This document shows positions 27,333 through 35,544 of a stretch of 64,000 bases of DNA, piece by piece. The position numbers were made by a program, and so were the translations under genes. Within the stretch, counting starts at the first letter, position 1; each line of letters begins with the position of its first letter. The notes below the pieces were generated by a model. That model saw only the letters and a list, made by a program, of their open reading frames with translations. It was not told where the DNA came from and made no database searches. Origin of the DNA: Anaeromyxobacter sp. Lineage in GTDB: Bacteria > Myxococcota > Myxococcia > Myxococcales > Anaeromyxobacteraceae. The stretch is taken from NCBI GenBank assembly GCA_016718565.1, contig JADKCZ010000001.1, positions 682,001 through 746,000 of the forward strand, in the 5' to 3' direction.

Positions 27333-27352
27333 CGGTTCGGACGTCCGAACCG
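27333..27352. terminator. perfect 20-bp palindrome downstream of sbcC
   Basis: Arms CGGTTCGGAC and GTCCGAACCG meet with no spacer, forming an exact palindrome 18 bases past the sbcC stop and 108 bases before ssb. It may end sbcDC transcripts or be an operator for ssb. No T-tract is seen on the - strand. Confidence 0.4.
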
Positions 27353-27369
27353 TCCTTTGGAGGGAGCGG

Positions 27370-30300
27370 TCAGGCCGGCCAGACCGTGGCCACCGACCCC
27401 TGATCGGTGGCGGTTACCTCGATGCGGGCCGGGATGCGCCGCTTGAGCTCGGCGACGTGCGAGATCACGCCCACCAGCCGGCCGCGCTGCTGCAGCGCCT
27501 CGAGCGCCCGCAGGGCCACGTCCAGGGTGGCCTCGTCGAGCGAGCCGAACCCCTCGTCCACGAAGAGCGAGTCGAGCCGGCGCCCGCCGGAGCGGCGCAG
27601 CACCACCTCGGACAGCCCCAGCGCCAGCGCCAGGCTGGCCAGGAAGGACTCCCCACCGGAGAGGGCGCCCACCGGCCGGTCGGTCACGCCGGTGTGCGAG
27701 TCCTCCACCACCAGCGAGAGCCCGGCCGCCGAGTTCTTGCGGGCCACCGCGGTGTCGTGGCGCAGCCGGAAGCGGCCGCGCGACATGACCTGCAGCTGCT
27801 GGCTGGCGGCGAAGGCCACGTCCTCCAGCCGCGCCGCCAGCACGAAGCGCTGCAGGCTCATGGCTTTGGCGTTCTTGCCGCGCACCAGCTCGGCCACCTG
27901 CCCCTCGACCGCCAGCGCCGCCGCCACCTCGGCGAGCTCGGCCGCCAGCGCGGCCAGCCGCCCGGTGAGGGCGCGCAGCCGCCCCTCCTCGGCCTCGAGG
28001 CTGGCGCGCCCGGCGCTGGCCGCGTGGGCCGCCTGCTCGGTGGCGGCGCGGACGGCCCGGGCCCGGGCCACGTCCGGCGCGGCCAGGCCGGCCAGCGCTG
28101 CCTCGAGCTCGCCGAGCCGCCTGGAGGCCGCGAAGGCCCGCTGGGCGCGCTGGTCGATCGAGGCCGTGAGCACCGTCCGGTCCGGCTGGGAGAGGAGCGC
28201 GGCCTGGCAGGCGGCCAGGTCGGCGAACCCCTCGGCCTGGCAGGCGGCGGCGGCCGCGGCGCCGGCCTGGGCCGCCGCGGCGCGGGCGCGGGTGAGCGCG
28301 GCCTCGGCGGCGGCGAGGCTGGCGGCGGCGGCGACCCGCCGCGAGGTGGCGGCCTCGTGCCCGGCGCGGCTCGCCTGGGCCCTCGCCTCGCGCGCGGCCA
28401 GGTCGGCGCGCACGCGGGCCAGCTCCGCTCCAGCGTCCGGTCCGGCGCCGGCCTGCTCGAGCTGCCGGACCAGCTCGGCGCGGGTGGCCTCGGTCCGGCC
28501 GGCCGCCTCCCGGGCGGCCCCCTCGGCGGCGGTGGCGGCGTCGCGGTGGGCCCGGGCGGCCTCGACCGCGGCCCGGGCCAGCCCGAGCTCGCCCTCCAGG
28601 GCGCCGAGCCGCGCGGTGGCGGCGCGGGCCTCCGCCAGGGCCTGGGCGGCCGCGGCGGCCAGGGGCCCGAGCTGGGAGGCGGGGCGCGCCTCGCTCGCGG
28701 TGGCGGCGCCGGCGCGGGCCTCGAGATCGGCGAGCAGCCCGGCCTGACGGGCCAGGGCGGCCTCGGTGGCGGCCACCAGCTCGGCCAGGGCCCGCTCCTT
28801 GGCGCGGGCATCCTCCACGTCGGCCTTCTCGGGGAGGGCGCCGTGGGCGGCGGCGGGGGCGGGGTGATCGGTGGCGCCGCAGACCGGGCAGGGGGCCCCG
28901 GGCCGGAGCGCCTTCTTGGCCAGCTCGGCGGCCAGGCCGCCCTCGCGCGCGGCGTCGAGCGCGGCGGCGCTGCGCGCGGCGCCGGCGGCCCGCTCGCGGA
29001 CCGCCGCGAGCGCCTGGCTGGCGACGGCCACCTCCCTGGCCTTGGCGACGGCGGCGGCGGTGGTGGTGTCGCGGGCCCCGGCGGCGGCCAGCGCGCCCTG
29101 CGCCCCGGCGGCCTCCTCGGCGCGTGGGCCCTCCTGGGCGGCCAGGGGCCTGAGCCCCACGGCCTCGGCCTCCAGGGAGACAGGGCGGCGCTCGGCCTCG
29201 GCCAAGGCGGCGGCGGCCCGGGTGAGCTCGGCGCCGGCCCTCGCGGCGGCGGCCCGCTCCCCCGCCAGGGCCCGGTCGAGGGCGGTGAGCCGCGTCAGGG
29301 CCGGCAGCGCCTGCTCGAGCACCTGGGCGCGGGCGGTCAGCCGGGCCCGCTCGGGGGCCTCGGCCTCCGCGGCGGCGTGGGCCGTGGCCGCGCCGGTGAG
29401 CTGGAGGGTGGCGGCGGCGAGCGCGCCGGCGGCGGCGGCCTGGTCGCGGCCGCGTGCGGCCTGCTCCACCTCGGCGCGGGCCGCCTGCTCCAGCCCGGCG
29501 CGGGCCCGCTCGGCGGCCTCGGCCCGCATGAGCCGGGCCCGATCGGCCTCCAGCGCCGGGGCCTCGGCCAGGGCGCGACCCTGCTCGGCGCGCGCCACTT
29601 CCCGCTCCTGGAAGCGGGCCTGGAGCCGCTCGGCCTCGCCGAGCACCTCGAGCGCGGCCTGGTCCTGCTGGCGCTGCGTCGCCTCGGCGGCGGCGGCGGC
29701 GACGGCCTGCTCGGCCGCGGCGGCCAGCCTGGCCTCGAGCGCCTCGGCGGGCTCGCCGCCCGAGACCTCGGCCTGCCGCTCCTTGAGCCGGGCTCCCCGG
29801 GCGTCGAGCGCCTTCTTCCGCTCGACGAGCAGGTCCTCGACCCGGGTGTACTTGTCGGTGGCGAAGAGCTTCCGGAGCAGCGTCTCCCGCTCGGCCGAGT
29901 CGGCGCAGAGGAGCCGCTTGAACTCGCCCTGCGGCAGCAGCGCCACCTGCGTGAACTGGTCCACGTCCATGCCGAGCAGCCCCTCGACCGCCTCGGTCAC
30001 CTTGCCGGGGCCGGTGGCGAGCGGTGCCGCCACCCCGGCGCGCCACAGGCTGGCGGTGGCGATGGCGGTGGTGGTGCCGCTGCCCACCTTCTTGGGCCGC
30101 TCCCACTCCGGCGACCGCTCCACCCGGTACTCGTCGGCCCCCATGGCGAAGCGGAAGGTGACCACCGTGGCCTGGTCCCTGGCCGCCCGGTCGGCGCGGA
30201 GCCGGTCCACCCCGCGGGTGCCGGCCAGCTCGCCGAACAGGGCGTAGGTGATGCCGTCGAAGATGGAGGTCTTGCCGGCGCCGGTCTGGCCGTGGATGAG

Positions 30301-30393
30301 GAAGAGGTCGCTGCCGCCGAGCGCGGCGAAGTCGATGGGCTGGGTCCGCTGGTAGGGGCCGAAGGCGGTCAGCTCGAGGTGGAGTGGCCTCAC
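27370..30393 (-). CDS. sbcC: SbcC subunit of the SbcCD nuclease (SMC-like ATPase)
   Basis: 1007 residues from GTG 30393. The N-terminal ATPase half has Walker A 'GQTGAGKTS' with K41 and the Q-loop 'LLPQGEFKRLL'. Two long alanine-rich coiled coils flank the zinc hook 'CPVC' near residue 502. The C-terminal half has the ABC signature 'LSGGESFLASLALALG' near 911 and Walker B 'LDSLFVDEGFGSLD' near 945. With SbcD it cuts hairpins and protein-blocked DNA ends during repair. Its GTG overlaps the sbcD stop by four bases. The long upstream open frame over sbcD is not used. Confidence 0.94.
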   Translation of the reverse strand: MRPLHLELTAFGPYQRTQPIDFAALGGSDLFLIHGQTGAGKTSIFDGITYALFGELAGTRGVDRLRADRAARDQATVVTFRFAMGADEYRVERSPEWERPKKVGSGTTTAIATASLWRAGVAAPLATGPGKVTEAVEGLLGMDVDQFTQVALLPQGEFKRLLCADSAERETLLRKLFATDKYTRVEDLLVERKKALDARGARLKERQAEVSGGEPAEALEARLAAAAEQAVAAAAAEATQRQQDQAALEVLGEAERLQARFQEREVARAEQGRALAEAPALEADRARLMRAEAAERARAGLEQAARAEVEQAARGRDQAAAAGALAAATLQLTGAATAHAAAEAEAPERARLTARAQVLEQALPALTRLTALDRALAGERAAAARAGAELTRAAAALAEAERRPVSLEAEAVGLRPLAAQEGPRAEEAAGAQGALAAAGARDTTTAAAVAKAREVAVASQALAAVRERAAGAARSAAALDAAREGGLAAELAKKALRPGAPCPVCGATDHPAPAAAHGALPEKADVEDARAKERALAELVAATEAALARQAGLLADLEARAGAATASEARPASQLGPLAAAAAQALAEARAATARLGALEGELGLARAAVEAARAHRDAATAAEGAAREAAGRTEATRAELVRQLEQAGAGPDAGAELARVRADLAAREARAQASRAGHEAATSRRVAAAASLAAAEAALTRARAAAAQAGAAAAAACQAEGFADLAACQAALLSQPDRTVLTASIDQRAQRAFAASRRLGELEAALAGLAAPDVARARAVRAATEQAAHAASAGRASLEAEEGRLRALTGRLAALAAELAEVAAALAVEGQVAELVRGKNAKAMSLQRFVLAARLEDVAFAASQQLQVMSRGRFRLRHDTAVARKNSAAGLSLVVEDSHTGVTDRPVGALSGGESFLASLALALGLSEVVLRRSGGRRLDSLFVDEGFGSLDEATLDVALRALEALQQRGRLVGVISHVAELKRRIPARIEVTATDQGSVATVWPA

Positions 30394-31535
30394 GACGCAC
30401 GCTCCCTGCCGGTGACGGCGTCGAGCGCGGCGGCGAAGCAGGCCTCCTGCGCCGCGTCGGGCGGGCCGCCGGCCACGGTCTCCACGAAGCTCCGGAAGAG
30501 GGCCAGGTCGTCGTGGCCGGCCCCGCCCACCCGCTCGGCGAAGCTGCCCTCGCCGCCGGCCGAGAGCTCGGAGCGGATCACGCTCAGCACGTTGGGGAAG
30601 CGGGCCCGCAGCCGGTGGAGGGCGTCGAAGACGTAGCCGGGGTCGTCGAGCGTCACCTCGAGGAGGTCGCCGCGGCGGGGCTCGAGGTCGGGGCGGCGCA
30701 GCAGCTCGTCGATGCGCCCCCGCACCCGCAGCAGGTCGCGCTTCTGGCCGAGCGGCACGGCCGTGGCGCGGGCGGCGCCGCGCTCCACCTCCACCAGCCA
30801 GGCGGCCTTGGTGTGGTCCGCCTCGGCGAAGGAGTACTTGAGCAGCGAGCCGGAGTAGCGGATCCCGGGCGCCACCTCCTGCGGCGCGTGCAGGTGGCCC
30901 AGGGCCACGTAGTCGAAGCCGGCCAGCGCCTCGGCCGGCACCGCGCCGGCGGTGCCCACCGAGATGGGCCGCTCGCTGTCCGGGGTCTCGGTGGCGCCGG
31001 AGACGAAGGCGTGCGCCGTGAGGACGCAGGGGAGCTCGCGCGAGGCCGCGTCGGCGCGGACCGCGGCCAGCACCCGCGCCGTGGCGGCGGCGTGGCCGCG
31101 CAGGCCCTCGTCGCCGGTGAGGCCGCGCACCACGTCGGGGTCCACGAAGGGCAGCGCGTAGACGAACCCCTTGCCCGGGAGGGCCACCGGGGCGGCCACC
31201 CGGTCGAGGGCGCCGCGCAGGTGGACGCCGCTCGGCTCCAGCAGGCGCGAGCCGAAGGAGAGCCGCTCGGCCGAGTCGTGGTTGCCGGCGATGGCGATCA
31301 CCGGCACCCCCAGGGCGGCGATGCGGGTGAGGGTGTCGTCGAGCAGCGCCACCGCCTCGGCGGAGGGCACGGCCCGATCGTAGACGTCGCCGGCCAGGAC
31401 CAGGGCGTCCGGGCGGGTCTCCCGGAGCGCCTCGAGGAGCCGCTCGAGGACCCAGGCCTGGTCGTCGAGCAGCGAGGCCTCGTGGAAGGAGCGGCCCAGG
31501 TGCCAGTCGGAGGTGTGGAGGAGGCGGAGCGTCAT
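30390..31535 (-). CDS. sbcD: SbcD nuclease subunit of SbcCD
   Basis: 381-residue Mre11-type metallophosphoesterase. Metal ligands are seen in order: 'LHTSDWHLGR' (D-x-H), 'VLAGDVYDRA' (GD), 'IAGNHDS' (GNHD), 'VLTAHAFVSG' (H) and 'VALGHLHAPQ' (GHxH). These coordinate two manganese ions for exo- and endonuclease activity. The C-terminal 100 residues form the capping domain that contacts SbcC. ATG at 31535. Translationally coupled to sbcC. Confidence 0.95.
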   Translation of the reverse strand: MTLRLLHTSDWHLGRSFHEASLLDDQAWVLERLLEALRETRPDALVLAGDVYDRAVPSAEAVALLDDTLTRIAALGVPVIAIAGNHDSAERLSFGSRLLEPSGVHLRGALDRVAAPVALPGKGFVYALPFVDPDVVRGLTGDEGLRGHAAATARVLAAVRADAASRELPCVLTAHAFVSGATETPDSERPISVGTAGAVPAEALAGFDYVALGHLHAPQEVAPGIRYSGSLLKYSFAEADHTKAAWLVEVERGAARATAVPLGQKRDLLRVRGRIDELLRRPDLEPRRGDLLEVTLDDPGYVFDALHRLRARFPNVLSVIRSELSAGGEGSFAERVGGAGHDDLALFRSFVETVAGGPPDAAQEACFAAALDAVTGRERAS

Positions 31536-31617
31536 GTGGGGTGCAGCTTACGCGGGACCCGGACATCGGCGGGCGCGAGGGGGCTGGCCGGGCGCCGGGC
31601 CCGGGGCAGGGCGGTCC

Positions 31618-32394
31618 TCAGGGCGAGCGGGCCGCCGGCGCCCCGTCCTCGAAGGCCAGCAGCGTGCCCGGCGGGATGGACGTCCAGGGCTCGTCGTCGG
31701 TGAGCGGCACGGTGGCGATGACGGCCACCCGGTCCTTGGGGCCGGTCAGCGCCGCGAAGTCCACGCTGACGTCGCGGTCCACCAGGTGGGCCGTGCCGAA
31801 GGGGGCCTGGCGCACCACGTAGTGCAGGCTGGTGGAGCAGTGGGCGAAGAGGTGCTGCCCGTCGGAGAGCAGGTAGTTGAAGGGCCCGTGGCGCGCCAGC
31901 CCGGCCGTGATCTCCGAGAGCGCCGCGTGCAGCGCCGGGAGCGCGGGCCTGCCGCCCGGGAAGCGGGCCCGCAGCGTCTCCAGCAGCAGGCACAGCGCCG
32001 CCTCGCTGTCGGTGTCGCCCACCGGCCGGTAGGGCCCGCCCAGCGCAGGGTGGAAGTCCTGCAGGGTGCCGTTGTGGGCGAAGGCCCAGTAGCGCCCCCA
32101 GAGCTCGCGCTGGAAGGGGTGGCAGTTCTCCAGGGCCACGGCGCCCCGCGTGGCCTTGCGGATGTGGGCGATGACGTTGAGCGAGTGGATGGGCAGGCGC
32201 CGCACCAGCTCGGCCACCTTCGAGTCGCGGGCCGGCGCCGGATCGAGGAAGACGCGGCAGCCGCGCCCCTCGAAGAAGGCGATGCCCCAGCCGTCGACGT
32301 GCACGTCGGTGGCGCCGCCGCGGGCCGAGAAGCCCTCGAAGGAGAAGCACACGTCGGTGGGCACGTTGCAGTTCATGCCGAGGAGCTGGCACAT
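31618..32394 (-). CDS. class II glutamine amidotransferase domain protein (YafJ-like)
   Basis: 258 residues. The sequence begins Met-Cys, so removal of Met leaves the N-terminal nucleophile cysteine of Ntn-type glutaminases ('CQLLGMN'). Further family blocks: 'HVDGWGIAFF', 'NVIAHIRKATRG', 'FAHNGTLQDF' and 'DTDSEAALCLLLE'. The protein is only the glutaminase domain, with no synthase partner fused or adjacent. It resembles YafJ/DUG3-type enzymes thought to act on gamma-glutamyl compounds. Substrate unknown. It is followed on the same strand by sbcD. Confidence 0.88.
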   Translation of the reverse strand: MCQLLGMNCNVPTDVCFSFEGFSARGGATDVHVDGWGIAFFEGRGCRVFLDPAPARDSKVAELVRRLPIHSLNVIAHIRKATRGAVALENCHPFQRELWGRYWAFAHNGTLQDFHPALGGPYRPVGDTDSEAALCLLLETLRARFPGGRPALPALHAALSEITAGLARHGPFNYLLSDGQHLFAHCSTSLHYVVRQAPFGTAHLVDRDVSVDFAALTGPKDRVAVIATVPLTDDEPWTSIPPGTLLAFEDGAPAARSP

Positions 32395-32434
32395 GGCTGG
32401 TGTCTCCGCTGGCGGCAGGGCGGCGGTGGGTGGC

Positions 32435-34663
32435 TCAGGGCCCCGGCTTCGCCGCCGGCGGCGCGGCGGCGGGCGGCGGGCCTGGCGCCGCGGCCGGCCC
32501 CGCGGCCGGCCCTGCGGCGGCCGCGGGCGTCGGCCCGATCCCGGCCGCCTCGGTGGCCGGGCTGGCCAGGCCGGTCAGGTGGTGGCCCACCAGCGCGGCG
32601 GCGGCGTCCCGCACCGGGGCGGAGGCGCCCCCGGCCGCGGCGCGCAGCTCGTCGGGGATGGCCTCGGCCAGGTCCTGCAGCACGGCGCCGAGGGCCGCCT
32701 GCACCATCGGGAGGGCGGCCGCCGGCGGGGCCAGCTCGAGCAGCCGGGAGAGCGCCTCGGCGGCCCGGTCGCCGCCCGGCTCGGCGGCCAGATCGCCGAG
32801 CGCCGCCAGCACCGGCACCTGGTCGCCGGCCTCGGCGGCGGCCAGCACCGGGGCCAGCGGGGCGGCGCCGGAGGCCGGGCCGAGCGACGCGCCCACCGCC
32901 TCCATGAAGGCGCGCTGCGAAGCGCCGGAGTCGGGGTCGGAGCGGTAGAGCGCCTCGGCCACCGCCAGCCGCACCGAGGGCTCGGTCTCGGTCTGCACCG
33001 CGGTGCGCAGGAAGGCGGCGTTGCGCCGGTCGCCGCTGCGCCCCATGGCGAGGTAGGTGCGCAGCGTGGCGTCGAGGGCCGAGGGGCTGAGCGCGGCGGG
33101 CGCCGGCTCCTGGGCCGGGGGCGCCGCGCCGCCGCGGGGCGGCTGCCGCCCGGCCGCGTGGCCGCCGGCCGCCGGCGGCTCGGGGACGCGCCCGCCCGCC
33201 GCCAGCGACATGGCCACCTGGTCGACGGCCCGGGTCACCGCGCCGTTGCGCCGGCCGTGGTCGTTCACCAGCAGGGCGAAGGCCAGCCGCTCGTGCGTGG
33301 CCGTCTCCACGTAGCCGGAGAGCGCCACCACCCCGTCGAGCGTGCCGGTCTTGGCCCGGAGCTGCCCGGCCGCCGCCGACCCCTCCATGCGGCCGCGGAT
33401 GGTGCCGTCGCGCCCGGCCACCGGCAGCGCCGCCAGGTACTCGGCGGCCAGCGGGAAGCGGCGCGCCATGGCCACCAGGAGCTGCACCGTCTGGCGCGCG
33501 CTGAAGCGGTTGGCGTCGTTCAGCCCGGAGCCGTTCTTCATGACGTAGGCGCCCCGCGGCAGCCCCACCTCGGCCAGGAAGTCCTCGATGGCGGCCACGC
33601 CGCTGCGCCAGCTGCCGGGCGGCCCGGCGGTGGCGGCGCCGAGCGCCTTCACCAGCTGCTCGGCCATGAAGTTGTTGGAGGTCTTCTGCAGCCGGCGCAC
33701 CACCTCGCCCAGGGCCTCCGACTCGGCCACGTGCAGCAGGCGCGCGTCGGCCGGCACGCTGCCCAGCCGCACCCGGCCGGTCACCTTGATGCCGCGCTGC
33801 TCCAGCAGCCGCCGCAGGGTCTCGCCGAGGTAGCGCGGCGGATCCTCGATGCGCTTCCAGGTGGCGCTGGTGCGGCCGCCCACCGGCAGGCGCCCCTCCA
33901 CCACGATGCGCTGCCGCCCGCTGGGCTGCGCGTCGGAGGAGATGATGAGCCGCCGCGCCGCGCGCGGGCCGACGGTGCGGGTGCGGTTGACCAGCTCCAG
34001 GTAGGGGGAGTCCGGCTCCAGCTCGACGCGGGCCGCGGCGCCGGGCCGCTCGCCCGGGCCCACGTGGATGGCCACCGTGTTGAAGTTGAGCGAGAGCGCG
34101 CCGGCCGGCGCCAGGTAGGCCCGGTCGCCGGTCTCCTGGTCGAAGCCCGGCCCGACCCGCACGCCGTCGAACCAGCCCTCGTCGAGCGTGAGGTCGCCCA
34201 CCCGGCGCAGCCCCAGGTGGAAGAGGTCGGCGGCCAGCGCGGTGAGCCGCTCGGTCACCAGGGTGGGGTCGCCCTTGCCCCTCACGTAGAGGGTGCGGGC
34301 GGCGCCGCCGGGCAGGCCGGCGCTGGCGGCGTCCACCGACAGCTCGGTCTCGAAGCGGAACTCCGGCCCGAGGCGCGCCAGCACCGCGGCGGCGGTGAAG
34401 AGCTTCACGTTGGAGGCCGGGTTGAGCAGGGCGTCGGCGTCGCGCGCGTAGAGGGTGGCGCCGGTGTCGAGCGAGACCACGCAGGCGCCGGTGCGCGCCT
34501 CGGCGAGCGGGCCGTTGAGCAGGAGGTCGTCGAGCACCGCGGAGAGCGGCGAGGGGCCAGCCTGGGCGGCGCGGGCCGGGGCGGGCGCGACGAGCAGCAG
34601 GGCGGCCAGCAGGGCGGCGGCGGCCAGTGACACGGCGGGGCGGGGCGGCAGGTGGCGGGGCAA
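32435..34663 (-). CDS. dacB: PBP4-type D-alanyl-D-alanine carboxypeptidase/endopeptidase (S13)
   Basis: About 742 residues if it begins at TTG 34663, which gives a basic n-region and the signal core 'VSLAAAALLAALLLVAPAPARA'; GTG 34633 is an alternative, and neither has a good ribosome site. The three penicillin-binding motifs are present: SNVK near 84, SNN near 328 and KTG near 436, with the wide first gap typical of peptidase S13. It trims or opens peptidoglycan cross-links in the periplasm. After residue about 490 there is a Pro/Ala linker and a 200-residue helical repeat-like tail not found in E. coli PBP4, ending in an Ala/Pro-rich tract. Confidence 0.88.
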   Translation of the reverse strand: MPRHLPPRPAVSLAAAALLAALLLVAPAPARAAQAGPSPLSAVLDDLLLNGPLAEARTGACVVSLDTGATLYARDADALLNPASNVKLFTAAAVLARLGPEFRFETELSVDAASAGLPGGAARTLYVRGKGDPTLVTERLTALAADLFHLGLRRVGDLTLDEGWFDGVRVGPGFDQETGDRAYLAPAGALSLNFNTVAIHVGPGERPGAAARVELEPDSPYLELVNRTRTVGPRAARRLIISSDAQPSGRQRIVVEGRLPVGGRTSATWKRIEDPPRYLGETLRRLLEQRGIKVTGRVRLGSVPADARLLHVAESEALGEVVRRLQKTSNNFMAEQLVKALGAATAGPPGSWRSGVAAIEDFLAEVGLPRGAYVMKNGSGLNDANRFSARQTVQLLVAMARRFPLAAEYLAALPVAGRDGTIRGRMEGSAAAGQLRAKTGTLDGVVALSGYVETATHERLAFALLVNDHGRRNGAVTRAVDQVAMSLAAGGRVPEPPAAGGHAAGRQPPRGGAAPPAQEPAPAALSPSALDATLRTYLAMGRSGDRRNAAFLRTAVQTETEPSVRLAVAEALYRSDPDSGASQRAFMEAVGASLGPASGAAPLAPVLAAAEAGDQVPVLAALGDLAAEPGGDRAAEALSRLLELAPPAAALPMVQAALGAVLQDLAEAIPDELRAAAGGASAPVRDAAAALVGHHLTGLASPATEAAGIGPTPAAAAGPAAGPAAAPGPPPAAAPPAAKPGP

Positions 34664-34856
34664 GGGGGTGGTGTAGCGGTGGACGGGGCGGGACTCAAGG
34701 GGGCCGGGAGGCCGCGACGGAATGCCCTCCCGCCGGCGGATCGGCTCCGAGCGGTGAGACCCCGGCGCGGCCACCGGCCGACCGGGCCGGCCGGGGGGCG
34801 CGCCGACTGGCCGGTCGAGGCCGGCCGAGGCCGCCGCCCACGGACCCACCGTCCAT

Positions 34857-34874
34857 CCGGACCAGATCGTCCGG
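34857..34874. promoter_or_regulatory. inverted repeat abutting the fur promoter
   Basis: CCGGAC (34857-34862) and GTCCGG (34869-34874) flank a 6-bp spacer, ending 3 bases before the predicted -35 box. It is a possible operator for the downstream Fur-family gene or for the divergent dacB gene. It is not a classical AT-rich Fur box. Confidence 0.35.
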
Positions 34875-34877
34875 CCG

Positions 34878-34907
34878 TTGACTTGGCGAGGGCGCGCCCG
34901 CTAGGGT
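34878..34907 (+). promoter_or_regulatory. candidate sigma-70 promoter of the Fur-family gene
   Basis: TTGACT at 34878-34883, an 18-bp spacer and TAGGGT at 34902-34907. The start codon ATG 34930 follows 22 bases later, allowing a short leader. Confidence 0.45.
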
Positions 34908-34929
34908 CCGCCCCGTGAGACAGGGTCGC

Positions 34930-35457
34930 ATGGATCAGATCGACGAGACCAAGACCAAGGCCGCGCTGGACCGCTTCGAGCGGTTCCTGCACAAGAAGGA
35001 CCTCAGGCTCACCGAGGCGCGCGCGGCCATCGTCGAGGCGGCCCTGGCGCGGCAGGGCCACTACCCCATCGAGGACCTGATCGCCGACCTGAAGGCGCGC
35101 GGCATCCGCGGCTCCAAGGCCACCGTCTACCGCACGCTGCCGCTGCTGGCCGAGGCCGGCATCCTGCAGCCGGCCATCGTGGTGGCCGACACCAAGAGCT
35201 ACGAGACCACCTTCGGGCGCGAGCACCACGACCACCTGCTCTGCAGCGGCTGCGGCGCGGTGGTGGAGTTCGAGTTCGAGGCCTTCGAGATCCTGCAGCG
35301 CGACGTGGCCTCCAAGCACGGCTTCCGGCTGCAGTCGCACTACCACGAGCTGGTGGGCACCTGCCCGGAGTGCCTGCGCAAGGCGCCGCCGGGGGCCTTC
35401 GAGGACCTGCCGGAGGACGACGGGGCCGCGCCGGCCGACGGCGAGAGCGCCGGCTGA
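34930..35457 (+). CDS. fur: Fur-family metal-dependent regulator
   Basis: 175 residues from ATG 34930 with AGGG upstream; a GTG at 34915 is in frame. The winged-helix half includes 'LRLTEARAAIVEAAL' and 'GSKATVYRTLPLLAEAGIL'. The dimer/metal half has 'REHHDHLLCSGCG' and 'GTCPECL', giving the HHDH metal site and two CxxC structural zinc sites. The 'HHDHLLC' text and 'EFEFEAFEILQRDVASKHGF' are closest to iron-sensing Fur rather than Zur or PerR, but the metal cannot be proven from sequence. It acts in the cytosol as a repressor of uptake genes. Confidence 0.88.
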   Translation: MDQIDETKTKAALDRFERFLHKKDLRLTEARAAIVEAALARQGHYPIEDLIADLKARGIRGSKATVYRTLPLLAEAGILQPAIVVADTKSYETTFGREHHDHLLCSGCGAVVEFEFEAFEILQRDVASKHGFRLQSHYHELVGTCPECLRKAPPGAFEDLPEDDGAAPADGESAG

Positions 35458-35544
35458 ACGGGTGAGGGTGATCCGGAGACAGCGCTCGGGGCGAGCGGGC
35501 TGATCGCGAAGCGTGCCCGGTCCCTTCGGGCCGGCGCGGCCCGC

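Noticed and set aside
27457..30636. A 1059-codon + strand frame over sbcC.
   Set aside because: Shadow of the SbcC coiled coils, whose Walker, zinc-hook and signature motifs are on the - strand.
34915..34929. GTG start for the Fur-family gene five codons upstream.
   Set aside because: The ATG at 34930 has the AGGG site and gives the standard N-terminus; the GTG adds non-conserved residues.
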